DNA of 64,000 nt from Hymenochaete sp. R1. Lineage: Eukaryota; Basidiomycota; Agaricomycetes; Hymenochaetales; Hymenochaetaceae. The stretch's first letter is position 1. Every line of letters starts with the position of its first letter. The position numbers and the translations under genes are program-made. The stretch lies in NCBI GenBank assembly GCA_019400425.1, contig JAFREE010000098.1:1-64000 (forward strand), in the 5' to 3' direction. Positions 1-10,566 of this stretch are shown here, one piece after another. The notes beneath the pieces are model-generated. The model ran no database searches and was not told the DNA's origin. It saw only the letters and a list, made by a program, of their open reading frames with translations.

Positions 1-855
1 GAAATCAGCATAGTAGTACGCTTGTGTGTGCCTGTTCTTGTACATTTCCAAGCTTAGATGCTCGAGATCCAAGAATAGGTAAGCGCGAATAGCAACCCCG
101 AAGAACAATGTTGTCAACGGGAAGAGGAGGAGGTAGGGTACGATCGGGATAGAGTAGTAGACGAAGAAGTCGATGGTACGATCGAATAGGACGTAGAGTA
201 TCCAATTGATGAGAGTGTACCTGTCGAAATCGGAGGAGAACCAGGTGAGAGCCGTGAATGCCGTTGACGAGAAGGAAGACCAGAGAGAAGCGAGGATAGA
301 GAATGTGGAGAGAAGCGATGTGTAGAGGAATGCGCCAGTAGTAACGAATGCAAGGACGTGGGACATGTATGAACGACGAGCAGTGGCAGCCATGATGTCA
401 CTGAACGACATTGGTGGACGAGGTAGATCATGAAGGTCAGCGTCGATACAGACACTGAAGCCACTCGAGAGTGACGAAATAGGTGATTGTGTATATGGAT
501 TATACGGTGGATCTGGATCTGGAGGATTGAAGCATTGTATGTTATGAAGGCTTTCAGCAAGGGAGGTGGCAGCAGATTGGTCTACTAGAGTGGTGGCAGC
601 GAAGGGTGGGAAGGAGATGCTAGTGGGTGGTAGTGGTGGTGACGGTGGCAGCGGAGTACCAGAGCGATGAGTGGGCATGGGGAATAATGCAGAAGAGTGG
701 CAGCCATGATAAGCAGTAGAGGATGAAGTATGCAAAAGAGCTTGATGAAGTGGCCAAGTGAAGAGCTCGTCTGAGAATTGGCCATTGAGGACATCGGGTG
801 GCACGGAGGTGAGCAACCTCAGGACGAGGTGGAGGAGGTCCGTGGAAGGGAACAT
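1..855 (-). CDS. Multi-pass membrane protein, partial (C-terminus off window)
   Basis: One uninterrupted reading frame on the minus strand starts at an ATG at 855 and runs off the left edge, giving at least 285 codons. The first half is a Pro/Ser-rich, probably disordered region. From about residue 150 it becomes hydrophobic, with a segment around HVLAFVTTGAFLYTS and a second around LINWILYVLF followed by IPIVPYLLLFPLTTLFF, so I infer at least two or three membrane spans. I do not recognise a family. The frame stays open upstream of the ATG to about 990 without another ATG, so an upstream exon is possible and the start is uncertain. Confidence 0.55.
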   Translation of the reverse strand, partial: MFPSTDLLHLVLRLLTSVPPDVLNGQFSDELFTWPLHQALLHTSSSTAYHGCHSSALFPMPTHRSGTPLPPSPPLPPTSISFPPFAATTLVDQSAATSLAESLHNIQCFNPPDPDPPYNPYTQSPISSLSSGFSVCIDADLHDLPRPPMSFSDIMAATARRSYMSHVLAFVTTGAFLYTSLLSTFSILASLWSSFSSTAFTALTWFSSDFDRYTLINWILYVLFDRTIDFFVYYSIPIVPYLLLFPLTTLFFGVAIRAYLFLDLEHLSLEMYKNRHTQAYYYADF

Positions 856-1677
856 CACCCTATAATATATGACAATAAGATATGTGTACACAGGCAGTGG
901 TATGAGGGAACGATAAAGAGGGTGGCACAAAGAGGTGAAGGAAGGAAGGAAAGGAGAGAGGATGAGGAGCAGTAGCCGAGTTTTTGCGGGTTAAATCTTT
1001 TTTTGGGCAAGGTGATCGACGCGACGCGAATGAGTTTTGGATTGTTGACGTGTTTTGTTGTTATTTGGACACTATTTGGCTTCGGCGCGTCATGCAGTTG
1101 TTGTCGTTCCATCATCATTATGGCATCTTTCTCTTTGAACATGATATCTCCGCTCCGGTGCTATAAACCTGCATGCCTAATCTGATGTTCTCTCCTCAGT
1201 GATTTTAGGCTCTCTTTACATCTCCAATAGATGTTGCCATCTGCCAGTAGAGTCTACCGTCACGGTATTGTTGTTGTTGCCTTTCCTTCAAGATACGTCT
1301 TCAAATCATAGCGTACTATCGAACGCTGATCAACATGTTTTGTACGCATGAGATACGAAGATGTTTACGGCGACCGTTACGATCGGTTCTGATGCACGTC
1401 AAGCGTATCCTTGACTTCAGTGTGAAGGCAACGCTTTATGATGGACATGTTTTATTTCATGGCAGTCGGCATAGTTTTTGTTATAAATCCCAGCCTCTTT
1501 TTCTCATATAGCTATATTGTGCCTTTTTACCTTCTTTTACGACTATATCCTGGCCCTTCTGATAAATTATAAAGGCCTTTGGCTCTTTCGCAAGTATCTT
1601 TCTGCGTGATAGTACACTCCAGTAAGTTTTCTCATACCTTTTTTTTGTATCCAGAGATTCAACATATTTGGCTAGTA
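856..1677. other. Intergenic region
   Basis: No coding stretch I can support. It holds the 5' side of the membrane protein on the minus strand and, toward 1550-1580, an AT-rich stretch with TATA-like sequence in front of the small secreted protein candidate. Confidence 0.5.
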
Positions 1678-2028
1678 ATGCACTTTCAGACGTTGTCAGG
1701 AATACTGGTCGCTCTTCCCGCAGTGCTGGCGCTGCCGCTTACTTTTGTGATTTTCTCCGTATGATCCTCGAAGTTACAAAACATCTGAATTACTATCTGT
1801 TAGAACGCTCCGTCCATGACCCCACATATTCACAGCTCGTCTACCCGGCCACCGATATCTTCAGCTACCACATCTCCGCGCCCACGCGGACTCGTAGGGG
1901 ATATTGGCTCTGCAGTTGGCGGCATAGTCGACAACGGAGCATCCGCTATCATCAGCGACATTGAAGCTCATTTGCTTCCTATCTCTTATAAATGCAAAGA
2001 TGCAGACTGCGAATCTGATCTTCAATAG
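1678..2028 (+). CDS. Candidate small secreted protein
   Basis: Two exons, 1678-1758 and 1804-2028, joined by a 45-base GT-AG intron in phase 0, give 101 residues. The N-terminus MHFQTLSGILVALPAVLALP reads as a signal peptide. The mature part is Ser/Thr/Pro-rich, then has a Gly/Ala/Ile stretch (GLVGDIGSAVGGIVDNGAS) and two cysteines near the C-terminus. No family is recognised. A short secreted protein next to a secreted oxidase is plausible in a saprotroph, but support is only the signal peptide, the in-frame splice and the open frame. It could be a chance pair of open frames. Confidence 0.4.
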
Positions 2029-2298
2029 TGCTATTCTTCGTGTAGTATGGTTGGATATGACTCCTCTAAAATTGAGACATGGTTATTAAATTCTTAAAGG
2101 CGTGATAAGTCACGGTAGTATGCTTGAGCAGATACGGAAGCAAGACAAAAATACCGTCAACAATACCACTATCTATTCAGGTAGTTGCATAGAGGCGATG
2201 AAGGAGCCCAAAGATACGTCTACAAATATACACGAGGAATGTGTAAACTACAATCGCCAATTCTGCTGTTTCTCGGACAAGACCCAATCACCATGCCT

Positions 2299-3304
2299 CT
2301 ACGCTCCCGTCCAAACAGCCTTTAAACAGAAAAGAGAAATGAATAGTCAAAGACTGGAATGAAATGATAAACTATTAAAAGACGCACCGGTCCTGGCTGC
2401 GTGTAGTTTGTCGGGATAGGGTAGTTGATGTTGATGAGAATGCCGGGCTCCTGTTCACAACAAACATGTTAGTGATCACGTTCAAATGGCGTATCGCGAG
2501 AGACTGAAACTTACATAGCCGGTGTAGACACCCGGGATAGCAACAGTGGGGCCAGGAGTGCCGCTACCACCGTTAGTAACCTCAACTTGACCGCAGGAGA
2601 TGTAGAATTGGGCGCCACCAAAGGACTGAGCGACGTGGAGAGCGATGGCTTCCATGCGGACGAGGTACCTAATCATTCCTAAGACGCGGCCTATTGATCA
2701 ATTAAATTTCGAAAGACTTACTGTCCAGAAGGAAGCGCCTCGGGAAGCGTGAAGGTAACACCTGGAACACCTGAGGAACAATCACATATAAGCATCAGTC
2801 TCTTCTGTTTATAAACGAGAAGATGAACTCACCTTCAGCAGGGAAAGTGATGCTCTGTCCGCCGTTCGTGACAGCAGGGATCTCGTAGACCTTGAACCAG
2901 ACATCACCGTCTCCAGCCCAACCATCGACGCTGTCCGGTGCTTTCGCCATGTAGACGTTGACGACACCAGGGTGATAGATCGTACCGTCGCTCATGATGC
3001 CCATTTGCGAACCAGCTGCGACCTGGGCTGTCGTCGCCGTGCCAGGCTCTGCGGAATCGTAGCAGCGCAAGTCAGGGGAAGTCACATCGGTAACCGGAGC
3101 TTGGGTGTTGTAGTTGTTCGTGCGACGAACATTGACCCACTGGGGAGTGGTTGCTCCGTCAACGACGAGGGAAGGGAAGGTATCTATCAAAGATTCGTCG
3201 ATATTGAAGCATACATAAGAATACATAAATCAGAACCCACAATGAGCAGTGGTGCTGGCGATGAAAGCCGCGAGAGCGAGAACCGATGCGGAGAAGGACT
3301 TCAT
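2299..3304 (-). CDS. AA9 lytic polysaccharide monooxygenase (formerly GH61), secreted
   Basis: Six exons (3241-3304, 2833-3183, 2722-2770, 2515-2668, 2388-2450, 2299-2319) encode 233 residues. A 20-residue signal peptide ([20 protein letters not shown]) ends exactly before His, so the mature protein begins [11 protein letters not shown], as required for the N-terminal copper-binding histidine brace. The second copper histidine lies in [17 protein letters not shown], and the conserved Gln-x-Tyr near the copper is in GGAQFYISC. There is no CBM. In the family the enzyme oxidatively cleaves cellulose or related glucans outside the cell using reducing equivalents and a peroxide or oxygen cosubstrate. 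The last exon codes only six residues (AVWTGA), a typical AA9 ending. A TATA box lies about 45 bases upstream of the start. It probably works with the two GH10 enzymes downstream. Confidence 0.96.
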
Positions 3305-3346
3305 TTTACCTGAGCTTGAGGATTAATGGCACTCCTTTTCCTTGCA

Positions 3347-3354
3347 CTTTTATA
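3347..3354 (-). promoter_or_regulatory. TATA box of the AA9 gene
   Basis: TATAAAAG on the minus strand, about 43-50 bases upstream of the AA9 start codon. The two GH10 genes have similar A/T boxes at nearly the same distance. Confidence 0.5.
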
Positions 3355-6321
3355 CCTTGCCAGAGACGTCGTCCAAAAATGACTTTCACGACTCTGTTCC
3401 TGAGTAGAAAGGATAACTGAGCGGCACAGCGATGTATTTACCGGCAATCGCGTCATTTCGCCAGGTCCTGTGTTACGAAGCTATTGAATGTTCTGGAAGA
3501 CGAGAATAGACTATGAAGGACTTACCGATGTTTACTCCATAGAATATCCTACAAGTGCGTCTGCGAATGACTCGGGTTGAGGATGCCGAAGCGCCAACTC
3601 CTTGTTTTTTCGTTCCGGAAAGAATCTAAGCCAGTTTGGTCATGGAATCCATCAGCAGAATAAGACAAGACTAATCGTACAAAATCCTTCATCTGACCAT
3701 TCTTCCGCCAACAGGAGAATAAAACGGAAAATATGCGGGATAAGAAAAAACGACAGCAAGGAAGCCGAAGGACTGAGATGAAAATAAGCACAGATTCCGA
3801 CGGCACCTCGCGTCGAAGATTGTTCTCAGTAAGACTTACCTGTGAAGTTACTTAGACAGAATCCTCTTCCACAGAAAAACACCACCTATCTGTCCCGACG
3901 TTTATGCTGAGACCCGAAAATGCAGCGAGTAGCTATTTGAGGATACTTGCCACCGAGGTGAAATGGATGACGGTCCGCCTTGCCGAGTTTGCAAGCTCGG
4001 GTCTATGACACCGGCGTCAGACGAAATGGATTTCGCTGCCAGTGTTAAGCGACGCGACTTGATGGTGTGAGAACAAAGAGAAAATGACAGAGCCGACTTA
4101 GCCGAGACACATCCTCTCGAGCAACTCTGTTCAAGCTTTTGTCTGAGACCACAGCCAGTATCAACGCCCAACAAATACATAAACTTGCTTTTCTCCCTTA
4201 TCCCAAACAAAAAAAGGCATCCAAAGCGGGATTTTGGGCCCCACCATACACACCGGATCTAGCTTCAAAAAGAAACAAGCATCGTGGAATCAGAGCTCAT
4301 CTCTCCCAAAACTTCTGTCGAGCCCTCGACGTCTGACATGGAAAGGGTCGAAAGATACGCGTTCTTGTACGATTTAACTGCCACTATTGTCGAGGGATCA
4401 GCGCGATTTCTGATGCGAGGTCCATTTTGTCTATTCACGGGAGCGAAGCAGGGCGTGCTGCTCCATTTCACCGTCAATTGCCAGCAGTACCTCGGGATCA
4501 TCACAAAGTACACCAAGTTGAAGCCATTGAGAAGGGAACCCGTGTAGCATGCAGTGGTCCCCGAGATTATCATGATCGAGTGAAACCCATTTTTCAAGGT
4601 TTCGCATTTACCCGACGGGACGGCCTGCCCTCTAATGCTCCGCCATGCATTTGTTTACTTGGGGTGCATCTACGCACGTACATTGATGCAATTAGTGGTA
4701 TGAAGAAGACTGTGGGAAGGGGAACTGATACGCACAAGCTCTGATAGAAGTAAGTACCAATGAAGGGCAATACCAGCGAACTGCGTGTTGGTAGGGTGGT
4801 GAAGGAGAAGAAGACCGCATCATTTGTGGTCGACTGTCGGTCTTGCCGTCGTTATCTGCGTCCGCTTCATCAAGTTCATGAGTATCATGTCCTCCTCCTC
4901 ATTCTCGTTAAGCGTTTGCCTAGAGTAAAGAACTACTCATCAGTTATTAAACGCATCCTTCTTAGAGATAAAATAAGTGGTAAAGTGGAGATAGAAAACA
5001 CACTGATGCTGAATATCAATCGTTCCAATTCCGTTGCAGGAATTGACCCGCTATTGTCGTAATTGAATGTCCCGAATGCCGCCTCCTCGACGTCCTTATT
5101 TTTCTTCTTATCCTATACTCCTCGACAGGAACCCTGGGGAGTCGATCATCCTGTCCCCATCCGAGTCGACCTCGTTGATGATGATGTCTCGCAGCTCAGC
5201 TCAGCCTCGGTCGTTTTAGTGAGCGCGTGATGGCGCCAATTTCGTTGGCAGAGATCATGCCATCACCGCCTGCCAGTGTCTTATAAATAGTGTTACAGTA
5301 TCGAGTGTGAAAGTAGAGGCGAAAGGGCCGTTTGTCGAAAAGAAAAGAAAGGCGACCTTAAAGTTCGCGATCAGCGCGTCAACGATTTCCAGACATGATA
5401 TAGCTGCACCATGATCGTAACGACTTCATTCGAAACAAGTAATCAATCAGAGTGATCATGTTTGCGCGCTGCGCTCACTTATTAGTGAGTCGGCCATTTT
5501 GAATTCATTTGATAGATGGATGCGGCTTAGGAGAGATGATTGAGAAGACGAGAAGGGGTCAGCTGGATTGGTGGTAGATGGTGTATAAAAGGACAGAAAA
5601 GTGTACATGCCAGTGAAAATAAACGCGAAGGGAAGATACGCGCGGTCGTTGAGGCGAGTCTTGCTGGCGCTGGCGACTCGGATACGCTCACCGTGGGAAC
5701 CAAAGACTCGGAAATAGCCGCTTTGCGAGCTCAGAGCTCACTGGCAAGTCTTCCGGAAACCTTTCCCCCCTACAATTTCGTTTATCTGTGCGCGTCCAGT
5801 TGTACATTGCACTGCGTACATAATTTGCCGGGAGTCAAAGCTTTTCCGTATCTTAAGGGGTGCAAATGTGATATGGACAATGAACTAATGTGTTCGGAGG
5901 TATCAAGTCGTTGTGGTCACTGTTTCTCAGGGGATCATAACTACTTCGCACAGGTTCCAAATACCTATGAAGAAGTGGCAGTTCCAATCATAAACCTTCG
6001 AAGTGAGGGCAGTTTACAGAGTCGCTGAGAGTATCCAAGTGATTGCCATCATGATCGTGAGTCACATTAAGCGCCCATTTGATTACATACTCACCGGGCC
6101 TTTTTGTTTAGTGCTCGACTATATATAACACAGCAACAAGGATATGACGACTGCCCCCAAACTTGCGAAGACTCGGAGCGCAGTCGCTCACCATAGTGTA
6201 GCTATCCGATATCTGAAAGGTCCGTCTACCGTATGTTCCTGCCTGTTGCGCGAACTGACAGGACTTGTTACCCTCAATCCCACAAATCGTACGATGGCTC
6301 GAATTCTAGACCAAAATAGCC
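3355..6321. other. Long gene-poor region
   Basis: About 3 kb with only short open frames that match nothing I know and do not join into a convincing spliced gene. The longest (5540-6028, 162 codons) lacks hydrophobic, catalytic or repeated features and looks random. A fragment near 3950-4060 has a spaced Cys pattern vaguely like a zinc cluster but stops on both sides. The rightmost 200 bases are the promoter of the MFS transporter. Confidence 0.4.
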
Positions 6322-8268
6322 ATGGAAAATCGCGAGAAGACCCGAAACATAGGAGGAAGCGATTTCCAGAATGCGTACATTGAGCTTCCAGAGCACTCTC
6401 AGGCTGGTCCCAATTATGGTCCGCGAAAGCGCAACTCGAATACGACGCAATCATTCGTAGTAGACAACGGTGCAGCGGATCCCACGCCTGTTCCCATACG
6501 TCAGATTGCCATCATTTTCATGCTCCTGGGAGTGATTACTACGGCACAGTCAATTGCTTCCGGCGTCGTGGCCACGACCTTCGCCTTAGACCCAACAAAA
6601 TTTGTAAACCGATCGATAGTTGCGAATTCGACGACTGATGTGAATGCAACGATAACTGTAAACTCGACGACATTGGCAAACTCGACGACACCGACAAGTT
6701 TTCAGGCGAATACTTTGGAAACAATGCATTCTAAGGGGTCTCCAAGCATCGCTGTAAGTATTCACTTGATTTCATGATCACGCATCTCTATTCAATCCAC
6801 CTTGAATCTGACCTCGTACGTCTTTAGGTCTCCTTTATCTCCCTGATCGGCCTACTAGGTGTCATCTTTTGGGCTCGGAAATCTGATTTTGTGGGTCGAA
6901 AGCGAGTAATCCAAGCTACGTTTGTTGGGACTACGATGGGCTTGTTATTATGCAGTCTGCTCAGCAATTCTGCATTGGTATTTGCGAGGTGCGGTTGCTT
7001 GCCTGTCATTGAAGAAAGCTGGCTCAAAAAAGTTGCAGTTTGGTGATTATTCACATTTTCCAAGGTAGCGTACCTGTCTTAAAAAGTCTGATCGGAGATG
7101 TCACGGACAGCTCGAATATCGCGCAAGTCGCTGCCTTTCTCCCTCTCAACAATCTCGTATTTGGCGTTGCACAGTAAGTCAAATATGCTCAACGTTTCAC
7201 AATTTCTGAGGGATATCTCTTGGAAAGGTTTATCATCATGACATCCTTCAATCCAAACGCAACACTTGGACTTGAATCAAAATTTTGGGAGGCACATCCT
7301 CATCTCATGCCCTGTGTTCTCAGCGCTTTCCCTCTCGCTTTGGCTTCAGTGTTTACCCTTACAAAATGGAAAGACGTGAGCGTCTATTGCATCAAACATT
7401 AAAAAAGAATCAACGTTTTGCCTTTGCCAGACATCGCCATCGGTGTCGCGAGGCGGTCTTTTTTCATTCCGCTTTGACGATACACGCCATGAGAAGGGTG
7501 CAACAGTTCATGATCTGGATGGATTCGGCGGTAACAAAAGGCCTCCCTCCTTCACCGTGGAATTGGGCAATTACCGTTCTTTATTGTCGGTCATTCTACA
7601 CACCTCGTGCGGGTTCGCCTATAGCTTTCAAGCTGCGTTCCGAATCATGTTCTACGTAACGGCATTCTTCTTCGGAAAGGGCGTTCTAGGGATACTCGGA
7701 GTCGCTGTTTTCATTGCATCCACTTTCTTCTTGTCCATGTTGGGACACTTGATATTCTTTCCGGTGTTCCATAAACGCCTTGGCACAAAGAGGCTAGCGA
7801 AGTGCACGCTGCTTGCGAACTTCCTGGTACTTGCCTTATATCCAGTTATTACTTTTCTGAAAGCTCGCCTCGGAGCAAACCTCCTTACATGCGCTGCTGT
7901 TGTAGCACAAGTTATCATCGGTGTATTTTCTGATATGAGTGAGAGTGAGTCCCCTCTACATATATAAAATTATAAGCCGAAGAGATTCTAATATTTGGCT
8001 GTCCATAGGCTGCGCTTTTATTTTCCTGACATACTCAACTCCGAAGAAGCGTTCCTCCGGGACAATGAATGGGGTTTCAGCAGCGTTAGGCGCCTTCATC
8101 TCACTCCTCTATTCAATTATAACGCAAATGTTTCCTGCTTTTGCACAATATGCAAATGCGAACACCGGTTTTACTATTATTATTTCCTTCTTTACGGCAG
8201 TCGCGCTTTTCTCGCTCTCATACTTACCTCCCAGCGTCAAAACCTGGGAGAAAGAGGACACCTATTAA
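6322..8268 (+). CDS. MFS-type membrane transporter
   Basis: Six exons (6322-6753, 6828-6988, 7069-7173, 7228-7375, 7431-7944, 8009-8268) encode 539 residues with about ten or more hydrophobic segments. After the second hydrophobic segment comes WARKSDFVGRKRVI, the MFS loop motif (G/A-x-x-x-D-x-x-G-R-x-x-V). Late in the protein SSGTMNGVSAALGAFIS resembles the N-G-x-x...G motif of fungal drug/zinc-facilitator-like MFS members, but lacks the usual Arg. The loop after the first membrane segment has repeated NSTT units with several N-glycosylation sequons, so it should face outside. Substrate is unknown. An in-frame ATG upstream was not needed, because 6322 precedes the first transmembrane segment with a normal cytosolic tail. 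Confidence 0.82.
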
Positions 8269-8711
8269 TCATCATTTATCAAGGTAGAGACAAGTGGGCG
8301 ACTTCATACCCGAATTTCGATTTGAATGTCTCCCAGACACGTCACCTGGCCAGACAAACAAAAATATACTATTTATAATCACGCAAATTCCATATGCTAT
8401 TCGGCTTTGATACATTGCGAAAACGTCCAAATACAGAGAGCTCCACACCGTTTATATCGACTCTTGATGAAAAGAAAGAAACAAAAAGGACTTCGCCATA
8501 ATAAATCAAATCCGACTGTCGCAAGAGTATCATGATGAAAGCATATTCAGTACAAATACATTTCAACAGCCTGTTGCTGTGAGTCCCAAGACATGGTAGC
8601 GACAAATAATAATGATAGAGATATGTGATTGATCAAGTAGATGGGTAATATGGCTGATGAAGTACATGAGATGAAGAAAAAAAGAATAATCGAGAACCAT
8701 ATTGCGTACGT
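8269..8711. other. Convergent 3' intergenic region
   Basis: AT-rich spacer between the ends of two convergent genes. I see no coding signal, only candidate polyadenylation-type A/T-rich sequence. Confidence 0.5.
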
Positions 8712-10566
8712 TTAAACAGCTCTCCCTTTCCCTTTGTCCACGCGCGGTGGTTCTCCTGCTTCTACGTCATAAGTCGAGGGGTTCGGGTTCGTTGTAAAGA
8801 ATAATGTCTGGCTTTGTCTCCGCTTTTTGGTGAGCGGCGGAGCAACGGCCGCGCTCACGAGAGGTCGAGGACCCGCGGGGGCCTGCACAGGTTTCTTTGG
8901 GGGTATGGAGACGCGTCTTTCATCCTTAGTCGAAACCAGGTGAGGTTGTGCCAGCGGGAGTGACCTCGACTCTGGAATAGTAGGCGCAGGATGGAAGCGT
9001 TCCGAGGACTGCATATAACGCATCTGTGAACGGACGTAGTCTGCGACTGCTGCGCGTCTGGCGCCTTTCGCTCTCTTTGACGACGAGGAAGACGAGGTGG
9101 ACGAAGCGGTTGGGTTGGGGTTGGTGGTAAAGAAGAAGCGGCGGAAAGACGTTTTGCGGTTGACATAGGGCCTTTGCTCCGTCTCGGGCTCGATTTCGAA
9201 GTCGACGGTGCGCTGCTTTTCTTGGACCATGGTCCGCTTCGGCAAGGCTGTTAACTCCGGAGCGAGGAACCCATCAGCGACCTTCTCCGACATCATCTTT
9301 GAGTCACGGAACGCCGAGTGATCCAAAGGGGAAGGTGTCGGAGGTACGGCTCTTTTAGGTGAACTAAGGTTCCCAAGAGATAATGACCGTACGGAACGTG
9401 ATGAAGCATGGCTGGACGGGTTGGCTACAAAGAATGACGAATGTCTCGGACCGTGCCATTTTTTCTTTGTCGCTCCTGAAGATTGGAGACCCGGTGCAAC
9501 AAGAGGCTTCTCCTTCTCACCAATGCCTTTTTTCTCTACTAAAATTCCCGTCACTTTAACCGTTGCATTTGCGGCCGTAGGTAGATTCGAGGAAGCTTTG
9601 GAGCGGGATGTCGGCCATATTGAGATAGGGGCATGAAAATGGGGAAGACGATCTGAGTATAAACGTCGAAACCGAGACCCGTCGGAAGGCGCGCGGGATG
9701 GTACAAAAACTAGAGGATCGGGTTCAAGGCTCCGTTTGCGTCGTCGCCTACAGAAACAGAAGACGAGCGCGCCTGTTGCCAATAGTGCGATCACAATTCC
9801 GATCGCCAGGCCCACTTTCGAACCGGTCCCGAGTCTTGACTGACGGGATGATGCGGACGGGGCAGGACTGGTACTACTGGAACTCGCCAAACTCGTCGCA
9901 AACGACGTTGATACTGGTGAATGGATAGTAGTTGCATTCGAGTATCTAGATGGTATAAGCCGTGATTGAGCTGTTTTATTGATGAGAGCTACGCTTACTC
10001 GTATCGAACTAGGCTCCATCGAAGACTATAATCGGTAGCACCCTTAACCTCATTCGATCTCTTCAGCATGACAGTGTGATTGCCCTGAGCAACGATGTTT
10101 GGATTTGGCTGGGGGTGAAAAATGTACACTTTCTCCGCGTCATTCAAGGTAAAGCTGCAAGAGTCTTGAGGCCCAGAGCACGACGCTGTTAGAGGTTGGC
10201 CGTCGATTGTTATCTGGAGAGGTGCGATTCCTTTGGAGGCTGGTCTAAGAAAGATTGAAAGAGAGCTTATGTCACCTAAATAGATATCTTTTAGCGAGCT
10301 TGTTGGATTAGCAAAAGTTAACACAAGTTACCTTCGAAAGTAAACGTTATATTTGCGTCTGGATTAGAGGTCGAATAGTACGACGGTTCCGAATCTTGTG
10401 AAAGTTTCCACACATCATTGTTGTTCTTCGGAGGGTCAAACTCTAAAGAGGAGTCGTTTCCCCCGACCGTACACTGGCCTGCGCACAACTGAACGGAAAG
10501 CAATGTTGCCCAAAGAATGAATTGGTACCATAGAGCCAGTTGAACCAGACGTTGAACGAAAACCAT
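8712..10566 (-). CDS. Single-pass membrane protein with long cytoplasmic tail, unknown function
   Basis: Three exons (10332-10566, 9999-10275, 8712-9945) encode 581 residues. The N-terminus has a signal peptide (LALWYQFILWATLLSVQLC). The roughly 170-residue ectodomain has cysteines and sequons (NITFTFEG, GNHTVML) and looks like a beta-sandwich. A Ser/Thr-rich stalk follows, then a transmembrane helix (VGLAIGIVIALLATGALVFCF) and a stop-transfer RRRRKR. The long Ser/Pro/Arg-rich tail contains three related short motifs, SSFFVANPSS, RFFFTTNPNP and LFFTTNPNP. Agaricomycetes carry many proteins of this layout, often thought to be surface sensors. I infer such a role but cannot name a ligand or partner. 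Confidence 0.75.

Noticed and set aside
3900..4060. Possible zinc-cluster (Zn2Cys6) fragment on the plus strand
   Set aside because: Cys spacing is incomplete, and stops lie on both sides with no splice-compatible exons nearby.
5540..6028. Plus-strand open frame of 162 codons preceded by a TATA-like sequence
   Set aside because: No hydrophobic, repeated or family features; composition looks random. Not enough to call a gene.
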